DNA of 64,000 bases from Roseomonas populi (GCF_024594815.1 NZ_JANJOU010000019.1:81600-145599); one strand, 5' to 3'. Positions 27,601-35,884 are shown, counted from the first letter of the stretch. Notes: a model not told the origin generated them from the letters alone. Numbers and translations are program-made.

Positions 27601-29748
27601 CGGCTCTGCCATGGTCACCACCACATCGGCCCGCAGAGGCCGCGAGGTATCCGGCAGGTTCGGCAGCTCCAGCGGCACCGCCCCCTTCCCATCGGCCCCC
27701 AGTTCCGGCACGTCGATCGTCTGCAGCCCGCCGTCGAAGGGCTCCTCCGCCAGCCCGAAGCGCCAGCCCTTCCACGCCTCGAACGGCTCCGGATCCACCG
27801 CCAGCCGCATCTCCGCCTGTCCGGTCAGCCCCGCCCCCGGCGCGCCGTAGAGGAACCGCGCCTCCACCGGCAGCTGCAACGGCGTCCCGCCTGTCAGCGG
27901 TCCCGGAGCCGGCCCCACCGTCACCGCCAGCCGCTCCGGCACGAAGGCCTCGACCTGGAACCCGATGGAGGCGATCGGCGGCCGGTTCGGATCCAGCAGC
28001 GCCTCGATCGTCCACCCGCCCGCCGGCGCCCCGGCGGAGAGCGTCGGCGCCCACAGCACCACGCCCTCCGGCCCGCGCTCCGGCACCGCCTCCGCCGCCA
28101 CCTGCCCATTGGGCCGCCGCAGCCGCAGCCGGATCGGCAGGTCCACCACCTTCCCGGAGGGATCGCGCGGCAGCAGGGAGAGCTTCACGGACTCGCCCGG
28201 CCGGTAGATCCCCCGGTCCGTCCAAAGGAAGGCATCAACCGCCCCCGGCCACTCCCGCCCCGTCACGCCACGGTCGGACAGGTCGAAGGAGGCCGCCTCC
28301 AGGTCCAGCGCCACCAGGTCCTCGCCCAGCTGCGCGTGCACCGCCACCGGCGCCACCGGCCCCTCGCCCCGCAGCAGCGGCCCGCCGAAGCGCGCCAGCC
28401 CGTCATCCCCGGTCGTCGCCTCGGCCAGGATGTCGTTGTTGCGCGCCATCAGCGCCACGCGCACGCCCGCCTTCGGCCGAGCATCGCCCAGCCCGCGCGC
28501 CTGCACGGCCAGCCCCTCGGCGCCGCGCCACGCCGTCAGCCCCAGGTCGGTCGCCATGATCGGCAGCGCCGCCGTGTCGCTGACATCCCGCTCCCCGTCC
28601 TGCGCGTTGCGCGCCAGCAGCACGAAAAGCCCCGGCCCCGAACCCGTCAGCGCCTCCGGCAGTGGCAGCGCCGTGCGCTGCATCGCATTGCGCTGGAAGC
28701 GCGGCACATCCGCCGTGCCCTCCCACACCACGCGCCCGCGGCTCTCCGGGATCTCCTCGGCCGTGTAGCCGCTCAGCTCCTCGCCCAGCCGGTTGTTCTG
28801 CACCAGCGGCACAAGGTTTCGCTCGCTCACCCGCACCAGCCGCAGGTTCAGCCGCTCCACGTTCATCGTCGCCACCGTTACCCGCGGCGGCGCCCCGCGC
28901 GGCAGGATGAAAGCCTTGGAATCGAAACCGATCCGCTGCGCGCGATCCGGCATCGCCACCTCAACTGGCAGGTCCGCGCGCAGGTTCGCGCCCCCTTCCG
29001 CCGGCAGCCCGGCGCGCAGCACCAGCCGCGTCTTCCGCCCCCAGGGCAGCCCCGCCACGCAGAGCCGGTCCCCCTCCTTCACCACCGCCAGCCCCTGGAT
29101 CGCCGGCTCCGCCCGCACCCAGTCCTCAGGCTGCCAGTTATCCGCCCGGCGCGGCGCCACCGTGAAGGCCAGGCACGCCCGCGCCGGCTCCGCCTCCGGC
29201 TCAGTCTGCACGCGCCGCAGCAGCATCCCCGCCTCGCGCCGCGCATCGGCCAGCGCGGTCTTGGCCGCGTCGTCGTTCGGCAGCCGCTCCACCACCGCTT
29301 CCAGCACCTGGATCACCTGCGGCCAGCGCGCCTGCGCCCGCAGCGCATCCGCCATCACCCGCAGGGAAGGCACCTCCGCCTCCCCCGCCTCAACCTGGTC
29401 GAAGTTCCGCTGCGCCGCCTGCAAGGCCTTCGCCAGGTCCGGCGGCACCCGCCTCATCGCCGCCTGGGCGAGGGAGAGCCACATCTCCGGCCGGGCCTGC
29501 CCCATGCCCAGCCGCTCCTCCCACGCGGCAATGGCCGCCGCCCAGTCCCCGCGTCCCTCCGCGTCGCGCGCCCGCCGTTCCGCCACCTGCCGCTGCTGCG
29601 GCGTGCCGCCGGCGGGGAACTTCGCGGTCAGGGTGCTGGCGTAGCGCGACGCCTCGGAGGAAAGCCCGGGCAGCTCGAACCCCTGCGCGAGGGCCCCACC
29701 GCTCCCCAGCAGGGAAGCGGCAACCATCAGGCAGCGGAGCAAGCGCAT
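24625..29748 (-). CDS. alpha-2-macroglobulin family protein
   Basis: A 1707-residue giant with an N-terminal signal (MRLLRCLMVAASLLGSGGALAQG) and successive macroglobulin beta domains. A bait/CUB-like stretch precedes a thioester domain with an intact CGEQ at residues 1276-1279 (VNVDFPFACGEQAASRLLAL). Bacterial alpha-2-macroglobulins trap proteases through this reactive Cys-Gln bond and are thought to guard the periplasm together with PBP1C, found here downstream at 20575-22566. E. coli YfhM is a lipoprotein, whereas this signal lacks a Cys lipobox and looks like a signal peptidase I substrate. Confidence 0.95.
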   Translation of the reverse strand: MRLLRCLMVAASLLGSGGALAQGFELPGLSSEASRYASTLTAKFPAGGTPQQRQVAERRARDAEGRGDWAAAIAAWEERLGMGQARPEMWLSLAQAAMRRVPPDLAKALQAAQRNFDQVEAGEAEVPSLRVMADALRAQARWPQVIQVLEAVVERLPNDDAAKTALADARREAGMLLRRVQTEPEAEPARACLAFTVAPRRADNWQPEDWVRAEPAIQGLAVVKEGDRLCVAGLPWGRKTRLVLRAGLPAEGGANLRADLPVEVAMPDRAQRIGFDSKAFILPRGAPPRVTVATMNVERLNLRLVRVSERNLVPLVQNNRLGEELSGYTAEEIPESRGRVVWEGTADVPRFQRNAMQRTALPLPEALTGSGPGLFVLLARNAQDGERDVSDTAALPIMATDLGLTAWRGAEGLAVQARGLGDARPKAGVRVALMARNNDILAEATTGDDGLARFGGPLLRGEGPVAPVAVHAQLGEDLVALDLEAASFDLSDRGVTGREWPGAVDAFLWTDRGIYRPGESVKLSLLPRDPSGKVVDLPIRLRLRRPNGQVAAEAVPERGPEGVVLWAPTLSAGAPAGGWTIEALLDPNRPPIASIGFQVEAFVPERLAVTVGPAPGPLTGGTPLQLPVEARFLYGAPGAGLTGQAEMRLAVDPEPFEAWKGWRFGLAEEPFDGGLQTIDVPELGADGKGAVPLELPNLPDTSRPLRADVVVTMAEPGGRGSRGTAAVQVRSANPFVALRPSFSGGSVDDGGEATVEAALVSPTGEALSGRLRARLVRERPTWRLTRINGTSRYATVWLDEPVDSAELTVAPGRPGRFARRLGFGRYRLEVSQPGGMAIATLRFRSGWVGSDDPAVPDKVDVAADRQAYAGGSTARLRITPPFAGRASVAVLTDRVLSVRDVDVPAGGADVEVPVDAGWGPGAWVAVTVFRPGETPVQGGAAAPRRAIGLAWVGLDPAARRMEVAIEGEALLRPRQRVEVPVRVSNAGGAAYLTLAAVDEGILRLTRFASPDPAAHFLGRRKLGLDIRDDYGRLIAPADGEPTVLRQGGDDDGDLAGVQPPQRVVALFSGVVAVGADGRAVVPLELPEFNGELRLMAVAWSGDRVGSGSRPVTVRDPVVAEALLPRFLAPGDEARLPVLLHNLDLAGGGVRASVSVEGPLSVEGGQNLGGDLAQGQRALPAATLRVTGAGEGVVRVAVTGPGGYSATHESRITLRSPRPLLREVAVASVAPGATAQVAPDLGRFVPGTTSVRGTWGQPVRYDPAALMRVNVDFPFACGEQAASRLLALVGFEAAPDREVGIQRSVAQLLDKQRFDGSLGLWSASGPADPFVTAYGAEALLRAKAAGATVPDAPLDALLKSIREEADNSYAEEPLDRAVAAYRQYVLAMAGRGLPGASRRLFESLEQLPTPLAKAQLGAAFARMGDRLRAEEAFAAALAAPARRYWHGDYGSAARDALAVTLLLKESGVLEGRMAEALGRVPGAELTPEAASTQEAAWGVLLASSLGKDGRPVRVSVDGRALTAAPVVSAVLAGRAEVRNLGDRAVPQAVSLAGLPVQALAAGRAGMRISRRFFNTDGTPVNLDTLQQNQVFLLQVEARAETGETHRAMVQQGLPAGWEIVGRLNGEGVLAGMDFLGELTSADAFPALDDRFAAAVTMTPDSPVARFAVKVRAVTAGRFELPGAEVQDMYRPAVFARQNTGRVNVAPVP

Positions 29749-29889
29749 GGCGTGACCAGACCGTATGTTCGTTGCGCGCAGCTTGCCACAGCCATGGCGC
29801 CCGCCCAGACCCAACGCCGCCCGCGCTTCCTGAACTTTACGCTATCGCCCCGACCGTTCTGTTAGGCGCATCGGCCGGGCAAGACTCCT

Positions 29890-31155
29890 CTAATGCGGCA
29901 CAAGCTCACGCCAGGTCTCGCTCATGCGGCTGTCCGCGTAGCACCGGCTGCAGGTCGAAATCTCCCCGTGCCGGTTCTCGTCCAGCTGCTGCCGCACCCG
30001 ACGCCGCCGCTCGTTGACAAGCACGTCCAAGACTGACTCCCGCGTCAGGTCGCCGATCGGCTCCGAGCGACGGAAATCGTTGCAGCAAATCAGCACCCGC
30101 CCGTCGCAATCGACGATCAGCTCCTCCAGGATCTGGCGGTCGCAATTGTGCTTCTGCGGCGCCAGGGCCAACGACCGATAGAGCTGCATGTCCTTGGCAT
30201 CGCGGCTCAGCAGCGGGTCGAAATGGACATGCACGGCGCCACGCTCCGTGAAGTGCTCACGGATGGCCCGCAACTCTCCAAGGTTCATCCGGCTGACCGG
30301 CACGCTCACCTCTACTTTGCCCGGAAAATCCTCCAGCAGCTGGTTGATCTTGGGAAAGACCCGCTCGTGCCGAAGCGGCTGCATCAGCCGGTTGTAGGTT
30401 TCCGGCACCAGGGCCTCGCAGTGCAGGGTCACGATATTGGCCAGCCCGGCCAGGGCACGGTGCTTCTCCCGGTTGTAGGCGGCGCCGTTCGTATTCACCG
30501 AGACGAAGACCTCCGGAAGATGCCGCCGGATCACCCGCAGCCGCTCGATCACGTGCGGATCGACAAGCCCGTCGCCGAACAGCCCCAGGTTGATTCGCCC
30601 GGTGACGACGATGTGCGCCTCGGCCATCCCGCGCACCAGCTTCTCGAACAGGGCCGGATCCATCGGCACCCGCGGCACATGCGCCGTCTCGGGCTTGCCC
30701 GTCGGGCAATGAATGCAGGAGGCGTTGCACAGCCCGGTCGTGCCGATCGCCACGAAGGGCAGCCGCTGCGGCACCTCCTCGGGCCGGATGCCGTAGCGGG
30801 CCGCCACGCCCTCCCGCGCCGCTGCGTTCATCCGCGCGCGAAGGTCGAAGACCGCCTCCCGGCCAGCCCCGTTGAAGGGCTCCCGACCGAAGATCGGCAG
30901 AAGATGGCCCATCGCCTCCTCCAGGCGGCCCTTCGCTGTCGCGTCGCGCGCCCTCCTCAGTCCCGTGGCAATGCAGAACTCGTCGCACTCCAGGAACCGG
31001 TCGAGCAGACGGCCGATGCTGAGTTCCCCGGCGGTGGACAGGTCCAGGAAGTAGCGCAGCCCCGCCTCATCGGGGTTCCGGCCCAGGAATATCCGGTACG
31101 CGCCGATGATGTCCTCCCGCGTCGCGGGCGCGGCGGTCACGGTCCAGTCGGGCAT
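29890..31155 (-). CDS. radical SAM/SPASM-like protein with N-terminal DUF4214-like domain
   Basis: A 421-residue protein. Residues 12-62 (REDIIGAYRIFLGRNPDEAGLRYFLD) look like a DUF4214/phycobilisome-linker-type repeat, found in glycosyltransferase and S-layer contexts. The radical SAM core follows, with the cluster motif CNASCIHC at 143-150 (C-x3-C-x2-C) and a GLFGDGLVDP turn. The C-terminus has Cys residues in DCDGRVLICCNDF and CSRCYAD, as in SPASM domains that bind an extra Fe-S cluster. No peptide substrate gene is evident beside it. It is less GC-rich than its neighbours, so transfer is possible. Confidence 0.82.
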   Translation of the reverse strand: MPDWTVTAAPATREDIIGAYRIFLGRNPDEAGLRYFLDLSTAGELSIGRLLDRFLECDEFCIATGLRRARDATAKGRLEEAMGHLLPIFGREPFNGAGREAVFDLRARMNAAAREGVAARYGIRPEEVPQRLPFVAIGTTGLCNASCIHCPTGKPETAHVPRVPMDPALFEKLVRGMAEAHIVVTGRINLGLFGDGLVDPHVIERLRVIRRHLPEVFVSVNTNGAAYNREKHRALAGLANIVTLHCEALVPETYNRLMQPLRHERVFPKINQLLEDFPGKVEVSVPVSRMNLGELRAIREHFTERGAVHVHFDPLLSRDAKDMQLYRSLALAPQKHNCDRQILEELIVDCDGRVLICCNDFRRSEPIGDLTRESVLDVLVNERRRRVRQQLDENRHGEISTCSRCYADSRMSETWRELVPH

Positions 31156-31257
31156 GGCGCGATTCGTTCCTCTCCGGCCCGCTCACGCTAAACGTGCCGA
31201 CCGCGACGAATCAAAGCCCCACCGGAACCATCCGGGCCCCATCAGGCCCGGGCGAGA

Positions 31258-32733
31258 TCAGGACCGTCCCGCATCCTTCCCCCGCCGATGCCCCGAGGCT
31301 GCCACCCCCGCATCCGCCGGAAGCAGCGCCGCGATCGGCATCGTCAGCAGCGGCGGCAGAGCAGCACCCAGGAAGGCGATCGCGAAATCCGCCACCGCCG
31401 GCTCCGCCCGCCCTGCGATGGCGGAGGAAGCCGCCAGCCATGCCGCCCCCCAGGTCACGCCCAGCGCCATGAACAGCTGCTGCGCCGTCGCCACGATCGC
31501 CGTCCCCCCGGAAAGCTTCGCGGGCGGCACGTCCACGTAGGACAGCGCGTTGGAGGAGGTGAACTGAAGGCTCCGCGCCAGCCCGCCGAAGGCCAGCACC
31601 ACGAACACCGCCGGCAGCGGCCAGCCCGGATCGAACAGCGCGCAGGCCACGAAGGAGATCGCCACCAGCAGCGCGTTCCACACCAGCACGTTCCTGAACC
31701 CGAACAGGCGCAGCGCCACGCTCGTCATCGGCTTCATTGCGAAGGCCCCCAGCGCCGTGGCCAGCGTGACGAGCCCCGAAACCGTCGCCGAGGCCCCGAA
31801 CCCCAGCTGCAGGAACAGCGGCAGCAGGAAGGGCGATGCCCCCGCCCCGATCCGGAACAGGCTGCCGGACGCCACCCCGATCCGGAACGACGGAAACGCG
31901 AACAGCGAAAGGTCCAGCGCCGGATTCGGCACCCGCCGCACCCAGCGCAGCGCCAGCCACCCCAGCGCCGCCCCCAGCACGAAGGCCAGCACCGCCAGCC
32001 ACTCCGGCAGCACGCCGCGCCCCACCGTCTCCGCACCGAACATCAGGAAGGCCAGCGAGGCCCCGATCAGCGTCACCCCCACCACGTCCAGCCGCGGCGG
32101 CTTCTTCTCCCGGCTGGCCGGGATGAACCTCCAAACCGCCAGCAGCCCAACGGCGGCGATCGGCAGGTTGATCCAGAACACCGCCCGCCAGGTCACCGTG
32201 TCCGTCAGGAACCCGCCGAGCGGAGGGCCAAGGATAGGGCCCAGCAATCCCGGCATCGTCAGCCAGGTCGTGGCCCGCACCACCTCCTCCGGCCGCACCT
32301 GCCGCATCAGCAGCAGCCGCGCCACAGGCACCATCATCGCGCCACCCAGCCCCTGCAGCACGCGCGCCGCCACCAGCTCCCCCAGCCCGCGGGAGAGCCC
32401 GCACAGCGCCGAGGCAAAGGCAAAGACCCCGATGGCGATCATGAACACCCGCTTCGCCCCGAACCGGTCCGCCACCCAGCCCGAGAGCGGGATGAACACC
32501 GTCAGCGCGACGAGGTACGAGGTGATGGCCGCCGAAAGATGAAGCGGCTCGCTCCCCAGGTCCCGCGCCATCGCCGGCAGCGCCGTCGCGATCACGCTGG
32601 AGTCCAGGTTCTGCATGATCAGGGCGGAGGCGACGATGATCGCCGTCAGCCGCGTGTTCGGGGGCGGGCTCGGCACCGGATCACCTGAGGAGGCCGCCAC
32701 ACCCTCCGCCGCGTCCAACCCCGAAACAGCCAA
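31258..32733 (-). CDS. MFS transporter, DHA2 (EmrB/QacA-like) family
   Basis: A 491-residue, 14-helix drug:H+ antiporter type protein. Motif D1-like MQNLDSSVIATALPAMARDLG, motif A GWVADRFGAKRVFM, and motif C GLLGPILGPPLGGFL (the antiporter motif) are present. It probably exports hydrophobic compounds. No EmrA-like adaptor and no regulator adjoin it, which suggests action at the inner membrane alone. Confidence 0.9.
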   Translation of the reverse strand: MAVSGLDAAEGVAASSGDPVPSPPPNTRLTAIIVASALIMQNLDSSVIATALPAMARDLGSEPLHLSAAITSYLVALTVFIPLSGWVADRFGAKRVFMIAIGVFAFASALCGLSRGLGELVAARVLQGLGGAMMVPVARLLLMRQVRPEEVVRATTWLTMPGLLGPILGPPLGGFLTDTVTWRAVFWINLPIAAVGLLAVWRFIPASREKKPPRLDVVGVTLIGASLAFLMFGAETVGRGVLPEWLAVLAFVLGAALGWLALRWVRRVPNPALDLSLFAFPSFRIGVASGSLFRIGAGASPFLLPLFLQLGFGASATVSGLVTLATALGAFAMKPMTSVALRLFGFRNVLVWNALLVAISFVACALFDPGWPLPAVFVVLAFGGLARSLQFTSSNALSYVDVPPAKLSGGTAIVATAQQLFMALGVTWGAAWLAASSAIAGRAEPAVADFAIAFLGAALPPLLTMPIAALLPADAGVAASGHRRGKDAGRS

Positions 32734-32845
32734 GCCCCATCACCCCCGCGCGCGGCCGGGCAGGCCGCCGGGCCACACCCTTATTGCGCCCGGCCGAGCC
32801 CCGCGCGAAGCCCCGGAGAGAGGGATGATCGACAAAACGGTGGCC

Positions 32846-32860
32846 GGGGCCGCCGGCCCC
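32846..32860 (-). terminator. possible terminator after bdcA-like gene
   Basis: A short GC stem (ggggcc / ggcccc, 3-nt loop) lies about 24 nt beyond the bdcA-like stop. On the reverse strand it is followed by GGCCACCGTTTT, a weak T-run. Confidence 0.4.
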
Positions 32861-32883
32861 GCATCCCTCCCGGCCCCGAAGGC

Positions 32884-33597
32884 TCAGGCCCCGTAGCCGC
32901 CGTCGATCGTGTGCATCGCCCCCGTCACGAAGCCCGCCTCCGGCCCCGCCAGCCAGGCCACCATCCCCGCGATCTCATCCGGCCGCCCGTGCCGCTTGAT
33001 GGACATCAGCCCGTAGAGCGTGTCCTTCAGCGGCCCGTCCGCCGGGTTCATGTCCGTGTCCACCGGCCCGGGCTGCACCGCGTTCACCGTGATCCCGCGC
33101 GGCCCGAAGTCCCGCGCCAGCCCGCGCACCATGCCCTGCACCGCCGACTTCGTCAGCGCATAGGCCGCGATGCCGGGGAACCCGACATGGTTCCCGACAT
33201 TGGAACCGATCACCACGATCCGCCCGCCTTCGGGCATCCGGCGGGCCGCCTCCACCGCCGCATGGTAGGGTGCGTGGACGTTGATGCGGATCATCCGGTC
33301 CACCTCATCCGCGTCCAGCTCCAGCGGGTCGCCCATCATGGCAACGCCGGCATTCACCACCAGCACGTCCAGCGCCCCGCTCTCCCGCACCCGCGCGACC
33401 ACGGCCTCCCGGTCCGCGCTATCCGTCAGCTCGGCCCTCGCGCCCGTCTCCCCCGCCAGCCGCTCCGCCGCCTCCCGCGACCCGGCATAGGTGAACACCA
33501 CCTCCGCGCCCTCCGCGGCCAGGCGCCGCACGATCGCCGCCCCGATGCCGCGGCTGCCGCCGAGCACCAGCGCGCGCTTCCCCTTCAGTCCGGCCAT
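32884..33597 (-). CDS. bdcA: BdcA-like SDR family oxidoreductase
   Basis: A 237-residue SDR with GGSRGIG, NAG, and the YALTK catalytic pair. From memory it follows E. coli BdcA closely across its length, for example RINVHAPYHAAVEAARRMPEGGRIVVIGSN and GLARDFGPRGITVNAVQPGPVDTD, ending in FVTGAMHTIDGGYGA. BdcA was described as a cyclic-di-GMP-binding protein promoting biofilm dispersal; whether this one acts that way or as an oxidoreductase is open. A divergent TetR regulator 77 bp away matches BdcR, so the pair is conserved as a unit. Confidence 0.87.
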   Translation of the reverse strand: MAGLKGKRALVLGGSRGIGAAIVRRLAAEGAEVVFTYAGSREAAERLAGETGARAELTDSADREAVVARVRESGALDVLVVNAGVAMMGDPLELDADEVDRMIRINVHAPYHAAVEAARRMPEGGRIVVIGSNVGNHVGFPGIAAYALTKSAVQGMVRGLARDFGPRGITVNAVQPGPVDTDMNPADGPLKDTLYGLMSIKRHGRPDEIAGMVAWLAGPEAGFVTGAMHTIDGGYGA

Positions 33598-33673
33598 GAT
33601 CCATCTCCTTGCCGTTCAATATAGCGGCCACTACATAAATCCCCGCCCAGGCCCGTCAAGGTTTTTCCTAGCG
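33598..33673. promoter_or_regulatory. bdcA/bdcR divergent promoter with candidate operator
   Basis: The 76-nt gap is clearly richer in A/T than the genes (for example ttcaatata, acataaat, gttttt). It holds an imperfect palindrome tagcggccacta at 33622-33633 (5 of 6 pairs match) centred between the divergent starts. The position suits a TetR-type operator for autoregulation and control of bdcA; this is inference from layout. Confidence 0.5.
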
Positions 33674-34264
33674 ATGACTACAAAAATCCCGCGCCCCCGC
33701 GGACGACCCCGTGGCTTCGACCCCGAAGCGGCCGTCGCCACGGCCCAGGCCCTGTTTCAGGCCCGCGGCTACGACGCGGTCGGCGTCGCCGATCTCACCG
33801 CGGAACTCGGGATCAACCCGCCATCCTTCTACGCCGCCTTCGGCAGCAAGGCCGGCCTCTACGCCCGCGTGCTGGAGCGCTACGGCCGCACCGGCGCCCT
33901 CTCCCTCGCCGACCTCCTCAGCCCCGACCGCCCCGTGGCCGAGGGCCTCTCTGACCTGCTGGAGGAAGCCGCCCGGCGCTACGCCGCCGACCCCGACGCT
34001 GCCGGCTGCCTCGCCCTTGAAGGCCGGCGCTGCCAGGACCCCGCCGCGCGCGAGGCCGCCACCGCCACCGCGGAGGCCGGGGCCTGCGCCATCCGCACCT
34101 TCATCGCCGCCCGCCACCCCGACCGCGCCGACGCCCTCACCGACTACGTCTCGACGCTCCTCTCCGGCCTCTCCGCCATGGCCCGCGCCGGCGTGGACCA
34201 GCCCCGCCTCCTCGCCGCCGCGCGCCTGGGCGCAGGCGCCGTCCGCGCCGCCCTCGCGGCCTGA
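33674..34264 (+). CDS. bdcR: TetR family regulator, BdcR-like
   Basis: A 196-residue repressor: GRPRGFDPEAAVATAQALFQARGYDAVGVADLTAELGINPPSFYAAFGSKAGLYARVL is a complete TetR helix-turn-helix, and the C-terminal half (AAGCLALEGRRCQDPAARE) follows BdcR. It is expected to repress the divergent bdcA-like gene and itself. The ATG at 33674 matches the length of the E. coli protein. The inducer is unknown. Confidence 0.87.
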   Translation: MTTKIPRPRGRPRGFDPEAAVATAQALFQARGYDAVGVADLTAELGINPPSFYAAFGSKAGLYARVLERYGRTGALSLADLLSPDRPVAEGLSDLLEEAARRYAADPDAAGCLALEGRRCQDPAAREAATATAEAGACAIRTFIAARHPDRADALTDYVSTLLSGLSAMARAGVDQPRLLAAARLGAGAVRAALAA

Positions 34265-34332
34265 GCGGCTCCCCGCCCGGCGCAGACCCGCCATGCCTTG
34301 CAACTGCCGGATCGCGCGCGCATTTTCGCCGC

Positions 34333-35157
34333 ATGGACCAGACTGCCGGCGAGGCGCGCCGCATCCCCCTGCACGGACCGGACGACTTCGAGGGCATGCG
34401 CCGCGCAGGCCGCCTGGCGGCCGAGTGCCTGGACATGATCACCGCCCATGTGCGCCCCGGCGTCACCACGGGCGCGCTGGACCAGCTCTGCCACGACTAC
34501 ATGCTGGACCACGGCGCCACCCCGGCCACGCTCGGCTACCGCGGCTACACCAAGTCCTCCTGCATCAGCATCAACCACGTCGTCTGCCACGGCATCCCCG
34601 GCGACCGCGTGATCGTGGATGGCGACATCCTCAACATCGACGTCACGCCCCTGCTGGACGGCTGGTACGGCGACAGCTCCCGCATGTACGTGGCCGGCAC
34701 GCCCACCACGAAGGCACGCCTGCTGATGGACGTGACCTATGACAGCATGATGCGCGGCATCGCCGCCGCGAAGCCCGGCAACACGCTTGGCGACATCGGC
34801 CACGCCATCCAGTCCTACGTGGAGAAGCACCGTTTCTCCGTCGTGCGGGACTTCTGCGGCCACGGCGTCGGCCGCAAGTTCCACGCGCCGCCGAACATCC
34901 TTCACTTCGGCCGCCCCGGCGAGGGCCCGGTGCTGAAGCCCGGCATGTTCTTCACGATCGAGCCGATGGTGAATGCCGGCCGCCCCGAGGTGAAGGTGCT
35001 AGACGACGGCTGGACCGCCGTCACGCGGGACCGCTCCCTTTCCGCCCAGTTCGAGCACACCGTGGGCGTGACGGAGACGGGCTGCGAGATCTTCACCCTT
35101 TCCCCCGCGGGCTACACAAAGCCCCCCTACGCCGCGCAGCCCTCCGCCGGGGCATGA
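34333..35157 (+). CDS. map: type I methionine aminopeptidase
   Basis: A 274-residue enzyme that removes the initiator methionine from nascent proteins. The metal ligands appear in order: Asp in NIDVTPLLDGWYGDSS (two), His in FCGHGVGRKFHAPP, Glu in TIEPMVN and Glu in AQFEHTVGVTE. The early CISINHVVCHGIPG segment carries the conserved His. The last bases overlap the start of the carbonic anhydrase gene (ATGA), implying coupled translation. Confidence 0.95.
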   Translation: MDQTAGEARRIPLHGPDDFEGMRRAGRLAAECLDMITAHVRPGVTTGALDQLCHDYMLDHGATPATLGYRGYTKSSCISINHVVCHGIPGDRVIVDGDILNIDVTPLLDGWYGDSSRMYVAGTPTTKARLLMDVTYDSMMRGIAAAKPGNTLGDIGHAIQSYVEKHRFSVVRDFCGHGVGRKFHAPPNILHFGRPGEGPVLKPGMFFTIEPMVNAGRPEVKVLDDGWTAVTRDRSLSAQFEHTVGVTETGCEIFTLSPAGYTKPPYAAQPSAGA

Positions 35158-35804
35158 ACCTCCCGCCGCGCCTGCTCGAGGGTTACCGAGGCTTCCGTCA
35201 CACCCGCTTCCGGCGGGAGCGTGAGAACTACGCTCGCCTGGCCGAGACCGGCCAGAGCCCGGACGTCCTGATGATCGCCTGCGTGGACAGCCGCGTCGCG
35301 CCCGAGGTCGTCTTCGACGCCGACCCCGGCGAGATGCTGGTGGTCCGCAACGTCGCCAACCTCGTCCCGCCCTACCAGCCGGACGGCACCTACCACGGCA
35401 CCTCGGCCGCCATCGAGTTCGCCGTGCGCCAGCTGAAGGTCCGCCACGTCGTCGTCTGCGGCCACGCCTCCTGCGGCGGCATCAACGTGTTCCGCCAGAA
35501 CGCCCTCCAGGGCACCGACACCACAGGCGGCGACTTCATCGCCCAGTGGATGGAGATCGCCGCCCCCGCCACCCGCCTGGCCTGCGACGGCGTGGACCCC
35601 CTCCAGGACCAGACTGCGATGGAACTGGCCGCCATCCGCCAGTCCCTCGCCAACCTCCGCACCTTCCCCTGGCTGGCGGAGCGCGAGGAGGCGGGCGAAC
35701 TCATCCTCCACGGCCTCCACTTCGCCGTGATGGATGGCGCCCTGCGCGTGCTGGACGAGACGACGGGCGAGTTCTCCGCCCTCGAGGACATGCCGCTGGC
35801 CTGA
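35154..35804 (+). CDS. beta-class carbonic anhydrase
   Basis: A 216-residue beta-carbonic anhydrase. The zinc ligands and catalytic dyad are visible: CVDSR (Cys, Asp/Arg dyad), and HVVVCGHASCGG (His, Cys). It interconverts CO2 and bicarbonate in the cytosol. The start overlaps the map stop by ATGA. Ahead of the first motif it has only a short helical N-terminus, as usual. Confidence 0.93.
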   Translation: MNLPPRLLEGYRGFRHTRFRRERENYARLAETGQSPDVLMIACVDSRVAPEVVFDADPGEMLVVRNVANLVPPYQPDGTYHGTSAAIEFAVRQLKVRHVVVCGHASCGGINVFRQNALQGTDTTGGDFIAQWMEIAAPATRLACDGVDPLQDQTAMELAAIRQSLANLRTFPWLAEREEAGELILHGLHFAVMDGALRVLDETTGEFSALEDMPLA

Positions 35805-35823
35805 CCCCCCCCCGGCCCGGGTC

Positions 35824-35884
35824 TCAACTCACCCGGGCCCCAGCTCACCCTGGCCCCAGCTCACCCGGGCTTCAGTTCACCCGG
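35824..35884. repeat. 16-bp tandem repeat, about four copies
   Basis: Successive copies of the unit cagctcacccgggccc with small changes: tcaactcacccgggccc, cagctcaccctggccc, cagctcacccgggctt and a partial cagttcacccgg. The last copy contains the stop codon of the GGDEF-EAL gene read from the other strand. Confidence 0.8.

Noticed and set aside
24613..29865. Very long forward-strand frames opposite the alpha-2-macroglobulin gene
   Set aside because: They are shadows of a real gene in a GC-rich genome; His/Arg/Pro-rich and without any domain.
29890..31155. RiPP maturation cluster around the radical SAM gene
   Set aside because: No short precursor frame with a leader, no peptidase or transporter dedicated to it was found on either side.
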